A stretch of DNA of 5,215 nucleotides from Nitrospinota bacterium (lineage in GTDB: Bacteria; Nitrospirota; Thermodesulfovibrionia; Thermodesulfovibrionales; UBA1546): positions 1 to 5,215 of the forward strand of contig JAHILQ010000149.1 of assembly GCA_018896985.1 (NCBI GenBank), given 5' to 3'. The translations under genes and the position numbers were made by a program. Below are positions 1 through 5,215 of the stretch, piece by piece (position 1 is the first letter of the stretch; the number at the start of each line of letters is the position of its first letter). The notes below the pieces were generated by a model. It made no database searches and was not told the DNA's origin. It worked only from the letters and a program-made list of their open reading frames with translations.

Positions 1-72
1 AAGATTGACAGCCTGCTATTTGCAGGGCCTGTGCTGTATTGGATTTCTATAACATTCGGCTTAATAAAATGA
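1..72 (+). CDS. cdsA: CdsA C-terminal end (phosphatidate cytidylyltransferase), partial
   Basis: The first 23 codons of the window, read in frame 1, end at a TGA at 70-72 and give a peptide starting KIDSLLFAGPVLYW. This matches the end of the CdsA signature, in which a conserved D-R-x-D-S-L motif is followed by a last hydrophobic helix (family knowledge). CdsA is an integral inner-membrane enzyme that turns phosphatidate and CTP into CDP-diacylglycerol, the precursor of bacterial phospholipids. Only the tail is present, so the catalytic region cannot be assessed. The stop overlaps the dxr start in an ATGA, and cdsA-dxr-rseP is a widespread gene order, which supports the call. The fragment is short, so the identification rests on the DSLLFAGPV motif plus context. 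Confidence 0.85.
   Translation, partial: KIDSLLFAGPVLYWISITFGLIK
69..72 (+). promoter_or_regulatory. ATGA stop/start overlap coupling dxr to cdsA
   Basis: The dxr ATG (69-71) shares bases with the cdsA TGA (70-72). The 20 bases before it contain no purine-rich ribosome-binding site, so re-initiation by ribosomes that finish cdsA is the likely way in. Such overlaps are common in tight operons; the coupling itself is inferred. Confidence 0.75.
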
Positions 73-1223
73 AACATGTAACGATTTTAGGCTCGACAGG
101 CTCCATAGGGCGAAGCGCGCTTGAAGTAATCTCAAGGTACCGTGACAGGTTTAAGGTTGTCGGGCTGACCGCTAAAAATAATATAGGGTTGCTTGAAGAA
201 CAGATTAAGGCATTTAATCCTGAGATTGCGGCAGTGGCTGATGAGACATGCGCTTTGGAACTCAGAAAGAAACTCGGGATAAGGGTGCTTTCAGGCGACA
301 GCGGCATTGCAGAGGTTGCATCGTACAATAAAGCTGATTTTGTTCTTTCAGCGATAATCGGATTCGCAGGTCTTTTTCCGACACTGTCTGCTGTAAGGGC
401 AGGAAAGACAATCGGACTTGCCAACAAGGAATCGCTTGTAGTCGCAGGCGAAATAGTTATGAAGGATGCGGTAAAGTCCGGAGCTAAGATAATCCCTGTG
501 GACAGCGAGCACAGTGCGATATTCCAGTGCATTGAAGGGCGGGGCAGGGAATCTATAAAAAGGATAGTGATTACAGCATCAGGAGGCCCGTTTCTCGGTA
601 AAAGCAGGAGCGAGTTGAACGAGGTTACAATAGAAGACGCGTTGAAACATCCTAACTGGGATATGGGAAAGAAAATCACGATAGACTCTGCAACACTGAT
701 GAATAAAGGGCTTGAGGTTATAGAGGCGCATCGCCTCTTTGGGTTCTCCCATGATATGATAGATGTGCTTATACATCCGCAGAGCATAGTTCACTCAATG
801 ATTGAACTCAAGGACAGGAGCTATATAGCACAGCTCTCTGTGCCTGACATGAAGGGCCCTATAGCTTATGCCCTTACATATCCTGAGAGGCTTGATGACA
901 CTATGCCGTTTCTTGACCTGAGCGCTGTCGGCAAACTCACATTCGAGAAACCTGACACGGAATGCTTTCCATGTCTTTTATATGCTTATGAGGCAATGAA
1001 GGAGGGAGGCACAATGCCTGCCGTGCTTAATGCAGCGAATGAAGTTGCGGTGGCTGCCTTCATGCAAAGGGAGATAGGTTTTAATGATATCCCTGTTGTC
1101 ATTAAGAATACGATGCAGGTGCATGAGAGAAAACCAGCCTTAGAGATTGATGCTGTTGTAGAGGCTGACAGGTGGGCAAGGGAAAAGGCAAAAGAAGTTA
1201 TTAAGTTAAAAGTTAAAAATTAA
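69..1223 (+). CDS. dxr: 1-deoxy-D-xylulose 5-phosphate reductoisomerase (Dxr/IspC)
   Basis: Cytosolic enzyme of the MEP pathway. It rearranges and reduces 1-deoxy-D-xylulose 5-phosphate to 2-C-methyl-D-erythritol 4-phosphate using NADPH and a divalent metal, and is the target of fosmidomycin. The 384-residue product has the usual family length. Visible motifs are the NADPH-binding GSTGSIG (8-14), NKES (119-122), PVDSEHSA (143-150) with metal ligands D145 and E147, SGGPF (171-175), the flexible active-site loop HPNWDMG (194-200), and MNKGLEVIEA (211-220) with the third metal ligand E216. All expected catalytic residues are present. The ATG at 69 is chosen over a TTG at 39 because it puts the Rossmann strand at the N-terminus and overlaps the cdsA stop as ATGA. 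No Shine-Dalgarno is visible, so translation is probably coupled to cdsA. The last residues (KLKVKN) are encoded by the heptamer array at 1203-1230 and are likely a non-functional tail. Confidence 0.98.
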   Translation: MKHVTILGSTGSIGRSALEVISRYRDRFKVVGLTAKNNIGLLEEQIKAFNPEIAAVADETCALELRKKLGIRVLSGDSGIAEVASYNKADFVLSAIIGFAGLFPTLSAVRAGKTIGLANKESLVVAGEIVMKDAVKSGAKIIPVDSEHSAIFQCIEGRGRESIKRIVITASGGPFLGKSRSELNEVTIEDALKHPNWDMGKKITIDSATLMNKGLEVIEAHRLFGFSHDMIDVLIHPQSIVHSMIELKDRSYIAQLSVPDMKGPIAYALTYPERLDDTMPFLDLSAVGKLTFEKPDTECFPCLLYAYEAMKEGGTMPAVLNAANEVAVAAFMQREIGFNDIPVVIKNTMQVHERKPALEIDAVVEADRWAREKAKEVIKLKVKN

Positions 1224-1230
1224 AAGTTGA
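1203..1230 (+). repeat. Imperfect heptamer tandem array (AAGTTAA-type), four units, at the dxr/rseP junction
   Basis: Four consecutive 7-base units are readable: AAGTTAA (1203-1209), AAGTTAA (1210-1216), AAATTAA (1217-1223) and AAGTTGA (1224-1230). The dxr stop codon TAA (1221-1223) falls inside the third unit, and the last unit runs into the rseP ribosome-binding site. The array therefore sets the last few residues of Dxr and most of the intergenic gap. A 16-base piece (1213-1228) reappears as an exact reverse complement at 2584-2599, after rseP. The sequence is low in complexity, so chance contributes, but the period of 7 is clear. Confidence 0.7.
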
Positions 1231-1234
1231 GGAG
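1229..1234 (+). promoter_or_regulatory. Ribosome-binding site of rseP
   Basis: GAGGAG lies 7 bases before the ATG at 1242. It matches the Shine-Dalgarno core and is the only strong ribosome-binding site in the window, which fixes the rseP start. Confidence 0.85.
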
Positions 1235-1241
1235 ATAGAAA

Positions 1242-2585
1242 ATGACATTTTTTTCAGCGATAGTATTATTAGGCATTCTGATATTTGTGCATGAACTCGG
1301 GCATTTTCTTTTTGCAAAGAAGCTTGGAGTGAGGGTGCTTAAGTTTTCTTTGGGTTTTGGTCCTAAACTAATAGGTAAAAAATATGGAGACACGGAATAT
1401 CTTGTTTCTGCTGTCCCGCTTGGCGGATATGTGAAGATGTTAGGAGAAGAGCCCGGCGAGGAACTGAAAGAAGAAGATAAACCGTTTGCATATAATTACC
1501 AGCCTGTATGGAAAAGATTCCTTATAGTTTTTTCAGGCCCTGTATTTAATCTGTTTTTTGCTGCTGCAATCTTCTTTTTTGTATTTCTCTCAGGCGTGCC
1601 TGTGCCCAAGCCTTATGTAGGGAAAGTCATGGAGAATTCTCCTGCTGCTGTGAGTGGACTCATGACCGGCGACAGGATTGCAGCAATTAACGGCAAGACT
1701 GTCTCCGGATGGGATGACATTGATGTTTCTGTAAATGAAAGCCGTGGTGAAAGGCTTCTTTTCAAAATAGAAAGAGAAGGGAAAATCATTGAGCTTCCCG
1801 TAATTCCTGAAAAGAAAACAGGGAAAAACATATTCGGTGAAAATACAGAAGTTATGGATATTGGTATTATGCCTCTCTTGTATCCCGAGGTTGGCGAGGT
1901 AATTAAAAACGCTGTTGCTGAAAAAGCCGGCATAAAGAAAGGCGACAGAATCATTGAGATAGAAGGCGCTTCTATTAAAACGTGGCATGATATGACGGCA
2001 ATAATACATGGAAGCCCTGAAAAACCGCTGAGACTTAAAATAAAACGGGATGAAAATTTTCTGGAATTGACTGTAACCCCTGAAAAAAAGACCTTCAAGT
2101 ATCCTGACGGCGCTGAGAAACAAATCGGGCTCATAGGCATAGGTCCGGCAGGCAACAATGTAATAAAAAAATATAATCCTATTGAGGCAGCGTCATTGGG
2201 GATTAAGAGAACATGGGATATGGTTGTGCTCATATTTGTCGTTGTTATTAAGCTTATACAAAGGATTGTCCCGGCTGAAACATTGGGCGGGCCGATAATG
2301 ATATTCCAGATGGCAGGACAGCAGGCATCTCTTGGAGCTATGAACTTTTTTGTGTTTATGGCTGTGATAAGTATAAACCTGGGTGTGCTTAATCTTTTGC
2401 CGATCCCTGTTCTTGACGGAGGGCATATACTGTTTCTCGGCATTGAAGCTGTCAGGCGGAAACCTCTGAGCGAGAAAGTAATGATGATAGCCCAGAGAAT
2501 AGGAGTTGGAATAATTATCACGCTAATGGCTTTTGCTTTTTATAATGATATAATGAGGTTTATCTCAGAGAAAACAATCCCTTAA
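1242..2585 (+). CDS. rseP: RIP metalloprotease RseP (site-2 protease family)
   Basis: Zinc intramembrane protease of the inner membrane. In model diderms it makes the second cut in the anti-sigma factor RseA and so releases the envelope-stress sigma factor; it also removes leftover signal peptides. The substrate in this organism is not known. The 447-residue product matches E. coli-type RseP in length. The first membrane helix (about 5-24) holds the zinc motif HELGH (H17, E18, H21). PLGGYVKM (59-66) follows, then a second helix (about 93-116) starting at the conserved SGP (98-100). Two PDZ domains come next, roughly 122-190 and 213-282, with GDRIAAING and GDRIIEIEG as their carboxylate-loop signatures. 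TLGGP (347-351) precedes the third helix, which ends in NLLPIPVLDGGH (384-395) carrying the third zinc ligand D392. A final helix spans about 415-435. All catalytic residues are present. The start is fixed by GAGGAG upstream. The stop lies inside a heptamer array. Confidence 0.97.
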   Translation: MTFFSAIVLLGILIFVHELGHFLFAKKLGVRVLKFSLGFGPKLIGKKYGDTEYLVSAVPLGGYVKMLGEEPGEELKEEDKPFAYNYQPVWKRFLIVFSGPVFNLFFAAAIFFFVFLSGVPVPKPYVGKVMENSPAAVSGLMTGDRIAAINGKTVSGWDDIDVSVNESRGERLLFKIEREGKIIELPVIPEKKTGKNIFGENTEVMDIGIMPLLYPEVGEVIKNAVAEKAGIKKGDRIIEIEGASIKTWHDMTAIIHGSPEKPLRLKIKRDENFLELTVTPEKKTFKYPDGAEKQIGLIGIGPAGNNVIKKYNPIEAASLGIKRTWDMVVLIFVVVIKLIQRIVPAETLGGPIMIFQMAGQQASLGAMNFFVFMAVISINLGVLNLLPIPVLDGGHILFLGIEAVRRKPLSEKVMMIAQRIGVGIIITLMAFAFYNDIMRFISEKTIP

Positions 2586-2602
2586 CTTTTAATTTTTAAT
2601 TG
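2582..2602 (-). repeat. Second heptamer array (three units), opposite orientation, at the rseP/rfaE2 junction
   Basis: On the + strand the units read TTAACTT (2582-2588), TTAATTT (2589-2595) and TTAATTG (2596-2602). On the minus strand they are CAATTAA, AAATTAA and AAGTTAA, the same units as the array before rseP. Positions 2584-2599 are the exact reverse complement of 1213-1228 (16 bases). The rseP stop TAA (2583-2585) is inside the first unit, and the array fills the whole gap up to one base before the rfaE2 ATG at 2604, leaving no room for a ribosome-binding site. Confidence 0.7.
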
Positions 2603-2603
2603 T

Positions 2604-3059
2604 ATGCATAAAATGCTTGACTGGAAAGAGCTGAAAACGAAGATTGATGAGGCGAAGGCTGCCGGTAAAAAGATTGTCTTTACCAACGGCTGCTTTGACA
2701 TTATTCATGCAGGGCATATAAGGTATCTCAGGGATGCAAAGGCGCTCGGAGACTTGCTTATCATTGGGTTGAACTCGGATAAATCTGTCTCTAAGATAAA
2801 ACCCGGAAGGCCTCTTAATCCGCAAGATCAAAGGACAGAGGTGCTCGCTTCGCTTGAGATGGTGGATTATGTAACCCTTTTTGATGAAGAAACGCCCTAT
2901 GAGTTGATTAATCTTCTAAAGCCGGATGTTCTTGTCAAGGGCGGTGACTGGGAAAAAGAAGATATTGTAGGTTCTGATATTGCAAAGGAGACCCGCAGCC
3001 TTCCTTATGTCAAGGGCATATCTACTACAAAGTTAATTGAGAAAATAAAAAAGCTGTAA
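2604..3059 (+). CDS. rfaE2: D-glycero-beta-D-manno-heptose 1-phosphate adenylyltransferase (RfaE2), standalone domain
   Basis: Cytosolic nucleotidyltransferase that joins AMP from ATP to heptose 1-phosphate, giving ADP-D-glycero-heptose on the way to the L-glycero-D-manno-heptose of the LPS inner core. The 151 residues correspond to the C-terminal domain of the bifunctional E. coli HldE. The sugar-kinase domain (RfaE1) is absent and must be encoded elsewhere. Motifs: FTNGCFDIIHAGH (26-38) containing the nucleotidyltransferase HxGH (35-38), GLNSDKSV (55-62), GRP (68-70), DQRTEVLASLEMVDYV (75-90), DVLVKGGDW (108-116) and the ISTTKLI segment (139-145) near the C-terminus. The start could be ATG 2604 or the in-frame ATG 2613. 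Neither has a Shine-Dalgarno, because the heptamer array fills the leader. A related glycerol-3-phosphate cytidylyltransferase is less likely given the full RfaE2 motif set. mfd follows after 8 bases. Confidence 0.93.
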   Translation: MHKMLDWKELKTKIDEAKAAGKKIVFTNGCFDIIHAGHIRYLRDAKALGDLLIIGLNSDKSVSKIKPGRPLNPQDQRTEVLASLEMVDYVTLFDEETPYELINLLKPDVLVKGGDWEKEDIVGSDIAKETRSLPYVKGISTTKLIEKIKKL

Positions 3060-3067
3060 CTTCAGAG

Positions 3068-5215
3068 ATGGATTTCACGCCTTTCTTAGATAAAATAAAA
3101 AGTATTCCGTCTTCCTCCCGCATTTATAACCTCGGCGGTTCTTCCATGGCGCTTTTTCTCGCAATACAGGAAAAACCGTTTATTATGGTTGAATCAACAG
3201 AGGAAACCGCAGAGGCTTTGTACAGGAATATATTGTTTTTCCGGTCTGTTCTTCACCTGCATGAGACTAACAGCATTTTCTTTCTCCCTGAACCAGACGG
3301 GCCTGATGTATGCGGAAAAAGGGCGGAGGCGGCTTATAGATTCAGAGACGGCGATTCTGTTGTAACGTCAAATGATGCAGCGAAAGCTCCGCTTTGCGGG
3401 GTGAGTGAGTTAAAAAGCAGTGTTCTGATACTGAAGCAGCATCTTGAAATCAGCAGAGACGTGCTGGAGCAGAAGTTAGTTCATCTTGGATACAAACAGG
3501 TCCCGATAGTTGTTGAACATGGAGAGTTCAGCCGCCGGGGATGGCTTTTTGACATATTCCCTTCAACAGGAGAGAATCCATTGAGAGTTGAATTTTTCGG
3601 AGATGTAATTGAGACAATAAAGATGTTTGATGTAAGCACACAGAAATCAATAAGAAAGATTGAGGAATTTACTGTCCTGCCTGCAGCGGAACATTCAGAG
3701 GCCGGGAACATCTTCTCAGTATTTAAAGATGCGAATTGTTTTTACTCTGATTCCATTCACCATCCATGTGATTTTCCTCAAGGCGCTGTTGTCCTTTCAA
3801 AATTTTCGTTTCCAACGATACCACATTCAGTAATCCCCCCCCCTTTAGAAAAGGGGGGAAGGGGGGATTTGAAGGAAGGTAAAGTCATTGATGCAGGTCT
3901 TCTTTCATTGGCGGGTTACGGCATATACCACAATGAGAGAAAATCCATTTATGAGCTTCCTGACGCAGTTAAAGCATTAACAAAGGATAACAGGGTGGTT
4001 ATGGTTGCGGCATCAAAAGGACAGGCTGAGAGGCTGAGAGATATTTTTATGAATCAGGATGTTATTGCGCCTCTTGTTGCGAAAGAAAACATCGCTGAAT
4101 ATGAGGGGAATATGTCAATAACTGTTGGAGATCTATCATCAGGATTTTTTATTTCAGGATTTCTGATCCTTACCGAAAAAGAAATCTTCGGCGAAAGGCC
4201 TGCATTCAGGCCAATAAAAAAATCAAAAGTGTCAGAGCTTCTTATATCACTGGATGACCTGTCCACGGGAGATTTTATTGTGCACAGGGACCATGGAATC
4301 GGGAAATTCACGGGTCTCGTGAGGCAGACAATAGAAGGCTATGAGGGCGACCTCATGGTTCTGGAGTATTCAGGAGGCGACAGGCTTTATCTTCCGCTTT
4401 ATGGAATAGAGAGGATAAGTAAGTATCATGCTGAAGAGGGCATTGTTCCGAAGATAGACAGGCTCGGTGGAAAGACGTGGCAGAGGACTAAGGAGAAGGC
4501 AAGTAAGAGGATAAAAGAGATGGCGGAGAAACTCCTTAAACTCTATGCGGAAAGACATGTTTCACGAGGGTTTTCATTCAGCGCAGATTCAGAACTGCAC
4601 AGTGAGTTTGATAATTTTTTTTATTATAATGAAACACCTGACCAGGTGAGGGCAATTGAAGAGATTAAGGCTGCCATGGAGTCAGAAGAGCCGATGGACA
4701 GGCTTCTGTGCGGAGATGTAGGTTACGGAAAGACAGAGGTTGCCATGAGAGCGGCATTCAAGGCAGTTTATGACAACAGGCAGGCTGCTGTGCTCGTCCC
4801 TACGACACTCTTATGCGACCAGCATTACAGGACATTCAGTCAGAGGTTCTCTGCGTTTCCCGTTACAGTGGATTATCTGAGCAGATTCAAGTCAAAAAAA
4901 GAGCAGACAGAGACTATCCGCAGAGCCGCGAAAGGAGAGATTGACATCCTGATAGGAACCCACGCACTGCTCAGAAAGGATATCGGTTTTCATAACCTCG
5001 GCCTGCTAATAATAGATGAAGAGCACCGTTTTGGCGTTGCGCAGAAGGAGAAAATCAAAGAGATCAAAAAGGGTGTTGATGTGCTGACTCTAAGCGCAAC
5101 TCCGATACCGAGGACGCTTAATATGGCGCTGTCAGGCATAAGAGGAATGAGCCTTATTGAGACACCGCCGGAGGAAAGGCTTGCGGTAAAGGGCGTAGTC
5201 TCAGCATTCAATGAC
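3068..5215 (+). CDS. mfd: Transcription-repair coupling factor Mfd, N-terminal 716 codons (3' end outside window)
   Basis: DNA translocase that recognises RNA polymerase stalled at a lesion, pushes it off and recruits UvrA for nucleotide excision repair. The frame is open from ATG 3068 to the window edge. Order of domains: a UvrB-like N-terminal module (about 1-220) with HGEFSRRGWLFDIFP (151-165) and LRVEFFGD; a linker holding the repeat-derived stretch at 256-271; a D3-like segment (about 275-390); the CarD-like RNA polymerase-interacting domain (about 398-460, starting STGDFIVHRDHGIGKF); then the RecG-like helicase lobe 1. That lobe shows NETPDQ, Walker A GDVGYGKT (549-556, K555), VPTTLL (577-582), GTH (630-632), Walker B DEEHRFG (650-656) and LSATPIPRTL (675-684). 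The second helicase lobe, TRG motif and C-terminal domain are beyond the edge. An in-frame stop (TGA 3038-3040) excludes a longer start. No clear Shine-Dalgarno exists, and the gene starts 8 bases after rfaE2. Compared from memory with E. coli Mfd, Walker A comes about 80 residues early. Confidence 0.96.
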   Translation, partial: MDFTPFLDKIKSIPSSSRIYNLGGSSMALFLAIQEKPFIMVESTEETAEALYRNILFFRSVLHLHETNSIFFLPEPDGPDVCGKRAEAAYRFRDGDSVVTSNDAAKAPLCGVSELKSSVLILKQHLEISRDVLEQKLVHLGYKQVPIVVEHGEFSRRGWLFDIFPSTGENPLRVEFFGDVIETIKMFDVSTQKSIRKIEEFTVLPAAEHSEAGNIFSVFKDANCFYSDSIHHPCDFPQGAVVLSKFSFPTIPHSVIPPPLEKGGRGDLKEGKVIDAGLLSLAGYGIYHNERKSIYELPDAVKALTKDNRVVMVAASKGQAERLRDIFMNQDVIAPLVAKENIAEYEGNMSITVGDLSSGFFISGFLILTEKEIFGERPAFRPIKKSKVSELLISLDDLSTGDFIVHRDHGIGKFTGLVRQTIEGYEGDLMVLEYSGGDRLYLPLYGIERISKYHAEEGIVPKIDRLGGKTWQRTKEKASKRIKEMAEKLLKLYAERHVSRGFSFSADSELHSEFDNFFYYNETPDQVRAIEEIKAAMESEEPMDRLLCGDVGYGKTEVAMRAAFKAVYDNRQAAVLVPTTLLCDQHYRTFSQRFSAFPVTVDYLSRFKSKKEQTETIRRAAKGEIDILIGTHALLRKDIGFHNLGLLIIDEEHRFGVAQKEKIKEIKKGVDVLTLSATPIPRTLNMALSGIRGMSLIETPPEERLAVKGVVSAFND
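3832..3870. repeat. REP-like palindromic C-run/G-run repeat inside mfd
   Basis: This 39-base element begins AATCCCCCC and ends GGGGGGATT plus one T; these ends (3832-3840 and 3861-3869) are perfect 9-base inverted repeats. An inner hairpin also forms: CCCCCCTTT (3838-3846) pairs with AAAGGGGGG (3850-3858) around a 3-base loop. Its base composition and symmetry differ sharply from the flanking coding sequence. It resembles the small dispersed C-rich/G-rich intergenic repeats seen in many copies in Nitrospirota and related genomes (recalled, not searched). Here it lies within mfd, keeps the frame (39 = 13 codons) and is translated as part of IPPPLEKGGRGDLKEG (residues 256-271). Confidence 0.8.

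Noticed and set aside
39..68. Possible 10-residue N-terminal extension of dxr from TTG at 39
   Set aside because: Those bases encode the CdsA C-terminus in another frame, there is no ribosome-binding site, and the ATG at 69 forms an ATGA overlap and places the GSTGSIG loop at the usual distance from the N-terminus.
47..787. Minus-strand open frame (246 codons) opposite dxr
   Set aside because: It is the antisense shadow of dxr; no motif or ribosome-binding site supports it.
1613..2521. Long minus-strand open frame (302 codons) opposite rseP
   Set aside because: It lies fully within a convincing rseP with intact motifs, shows no recognisable domain, and its Ser/Ile/Pro-rich composition is typical of an antisense shadow frame.
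2582..2603. Terminator or promoter between rseP and rfaE2
   Set aside because: The T-rich stretch has no G/C-rich stem before it, and the gap is too short for a separate promoter; the heptamer repeat explains the composition.
3832..3870. Intrinsic transcription terminator at the G/C-rich hairpin
   Set aside because: The stem is strong, but it lies inside an open coding frame and is followed by GATTTGAAGG rather than a U-run, so a terminator call is not supported on either strand.
3068..5215. mfd as a pseudogene broken by the repeat
   Set aside because: Codon-by-codon reading through 3832-3870 keeps the frame, with no stop from 3068 to the edge and all motor motifs seen so far intact.

Overview
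The window is a fully coding, single-direction (+ strand) segment of a bacterial chromosome. It carries the 3' tail of cdsA, complete dxr, rseP and rfaE2 genes, and the first 716 codons of mfd, which runs off the right edge. The MEP isoprenoid pathway, a site-2 protease next to cdsA/dxr, and an ADP-heptose synthesis gene point to a Gram-negative, diderm bacterium. The moderate GC content, the standalone RfaE2 and a C-rich/G-rich palindromic repeat are features I associate with Nitrospirota (Thermodesulfovibrionia-like) or deltaproteobacteria-like genomes. That placement is inference only; nothing here fixes the taxon.

Layout: 1-72 is the CdsA C-terminus. Its stop overlaps the dxr start (ATGA, 69-72). 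dxr (69-1223) is followed after 18 bases by rseP (1242-2585), after another 18 bases by rfaE2 (2604-3059), and after 8 bases by mfd (3068 to the edge). No promoter or terminator can be seen in any gap, and no gap exceeds 18 bases, so this reads as one operon whose promoter lies upstream of the window. There is no non-coding stretch long enough to hide an RNA gene.

How the genes work together: CdsA makes CDP-diacylglycerol for phospholipids, Dxr commits carbon to isoprenoids (including the undecaprenyl carrier), RseP is an inner-membrane protease linked to envelope stress, and RfaE2 activates heptose for the LPS inner core. These four form an envelope-biogenesis block. Mfd, the transcription-repair coupling factor, is functionally unrelated and is probably only co-transcribed.

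The unusual material is in the small-scale DNA structure. Short A/T-rich heptamer arrays sit at both ends of rseP in opposite orientations, and each contains the stop codon of the gene before it. A palindromic C-run/G-run repeat of about 39 bp is inserted in frame inside mfd and is translated as a Pro/Gly-rich linker. The N-terminal UvrB-like part of this Mfd also looks shorter than usual. I see no new multi-gene system; the core genes are ordinary housekeeping genes.
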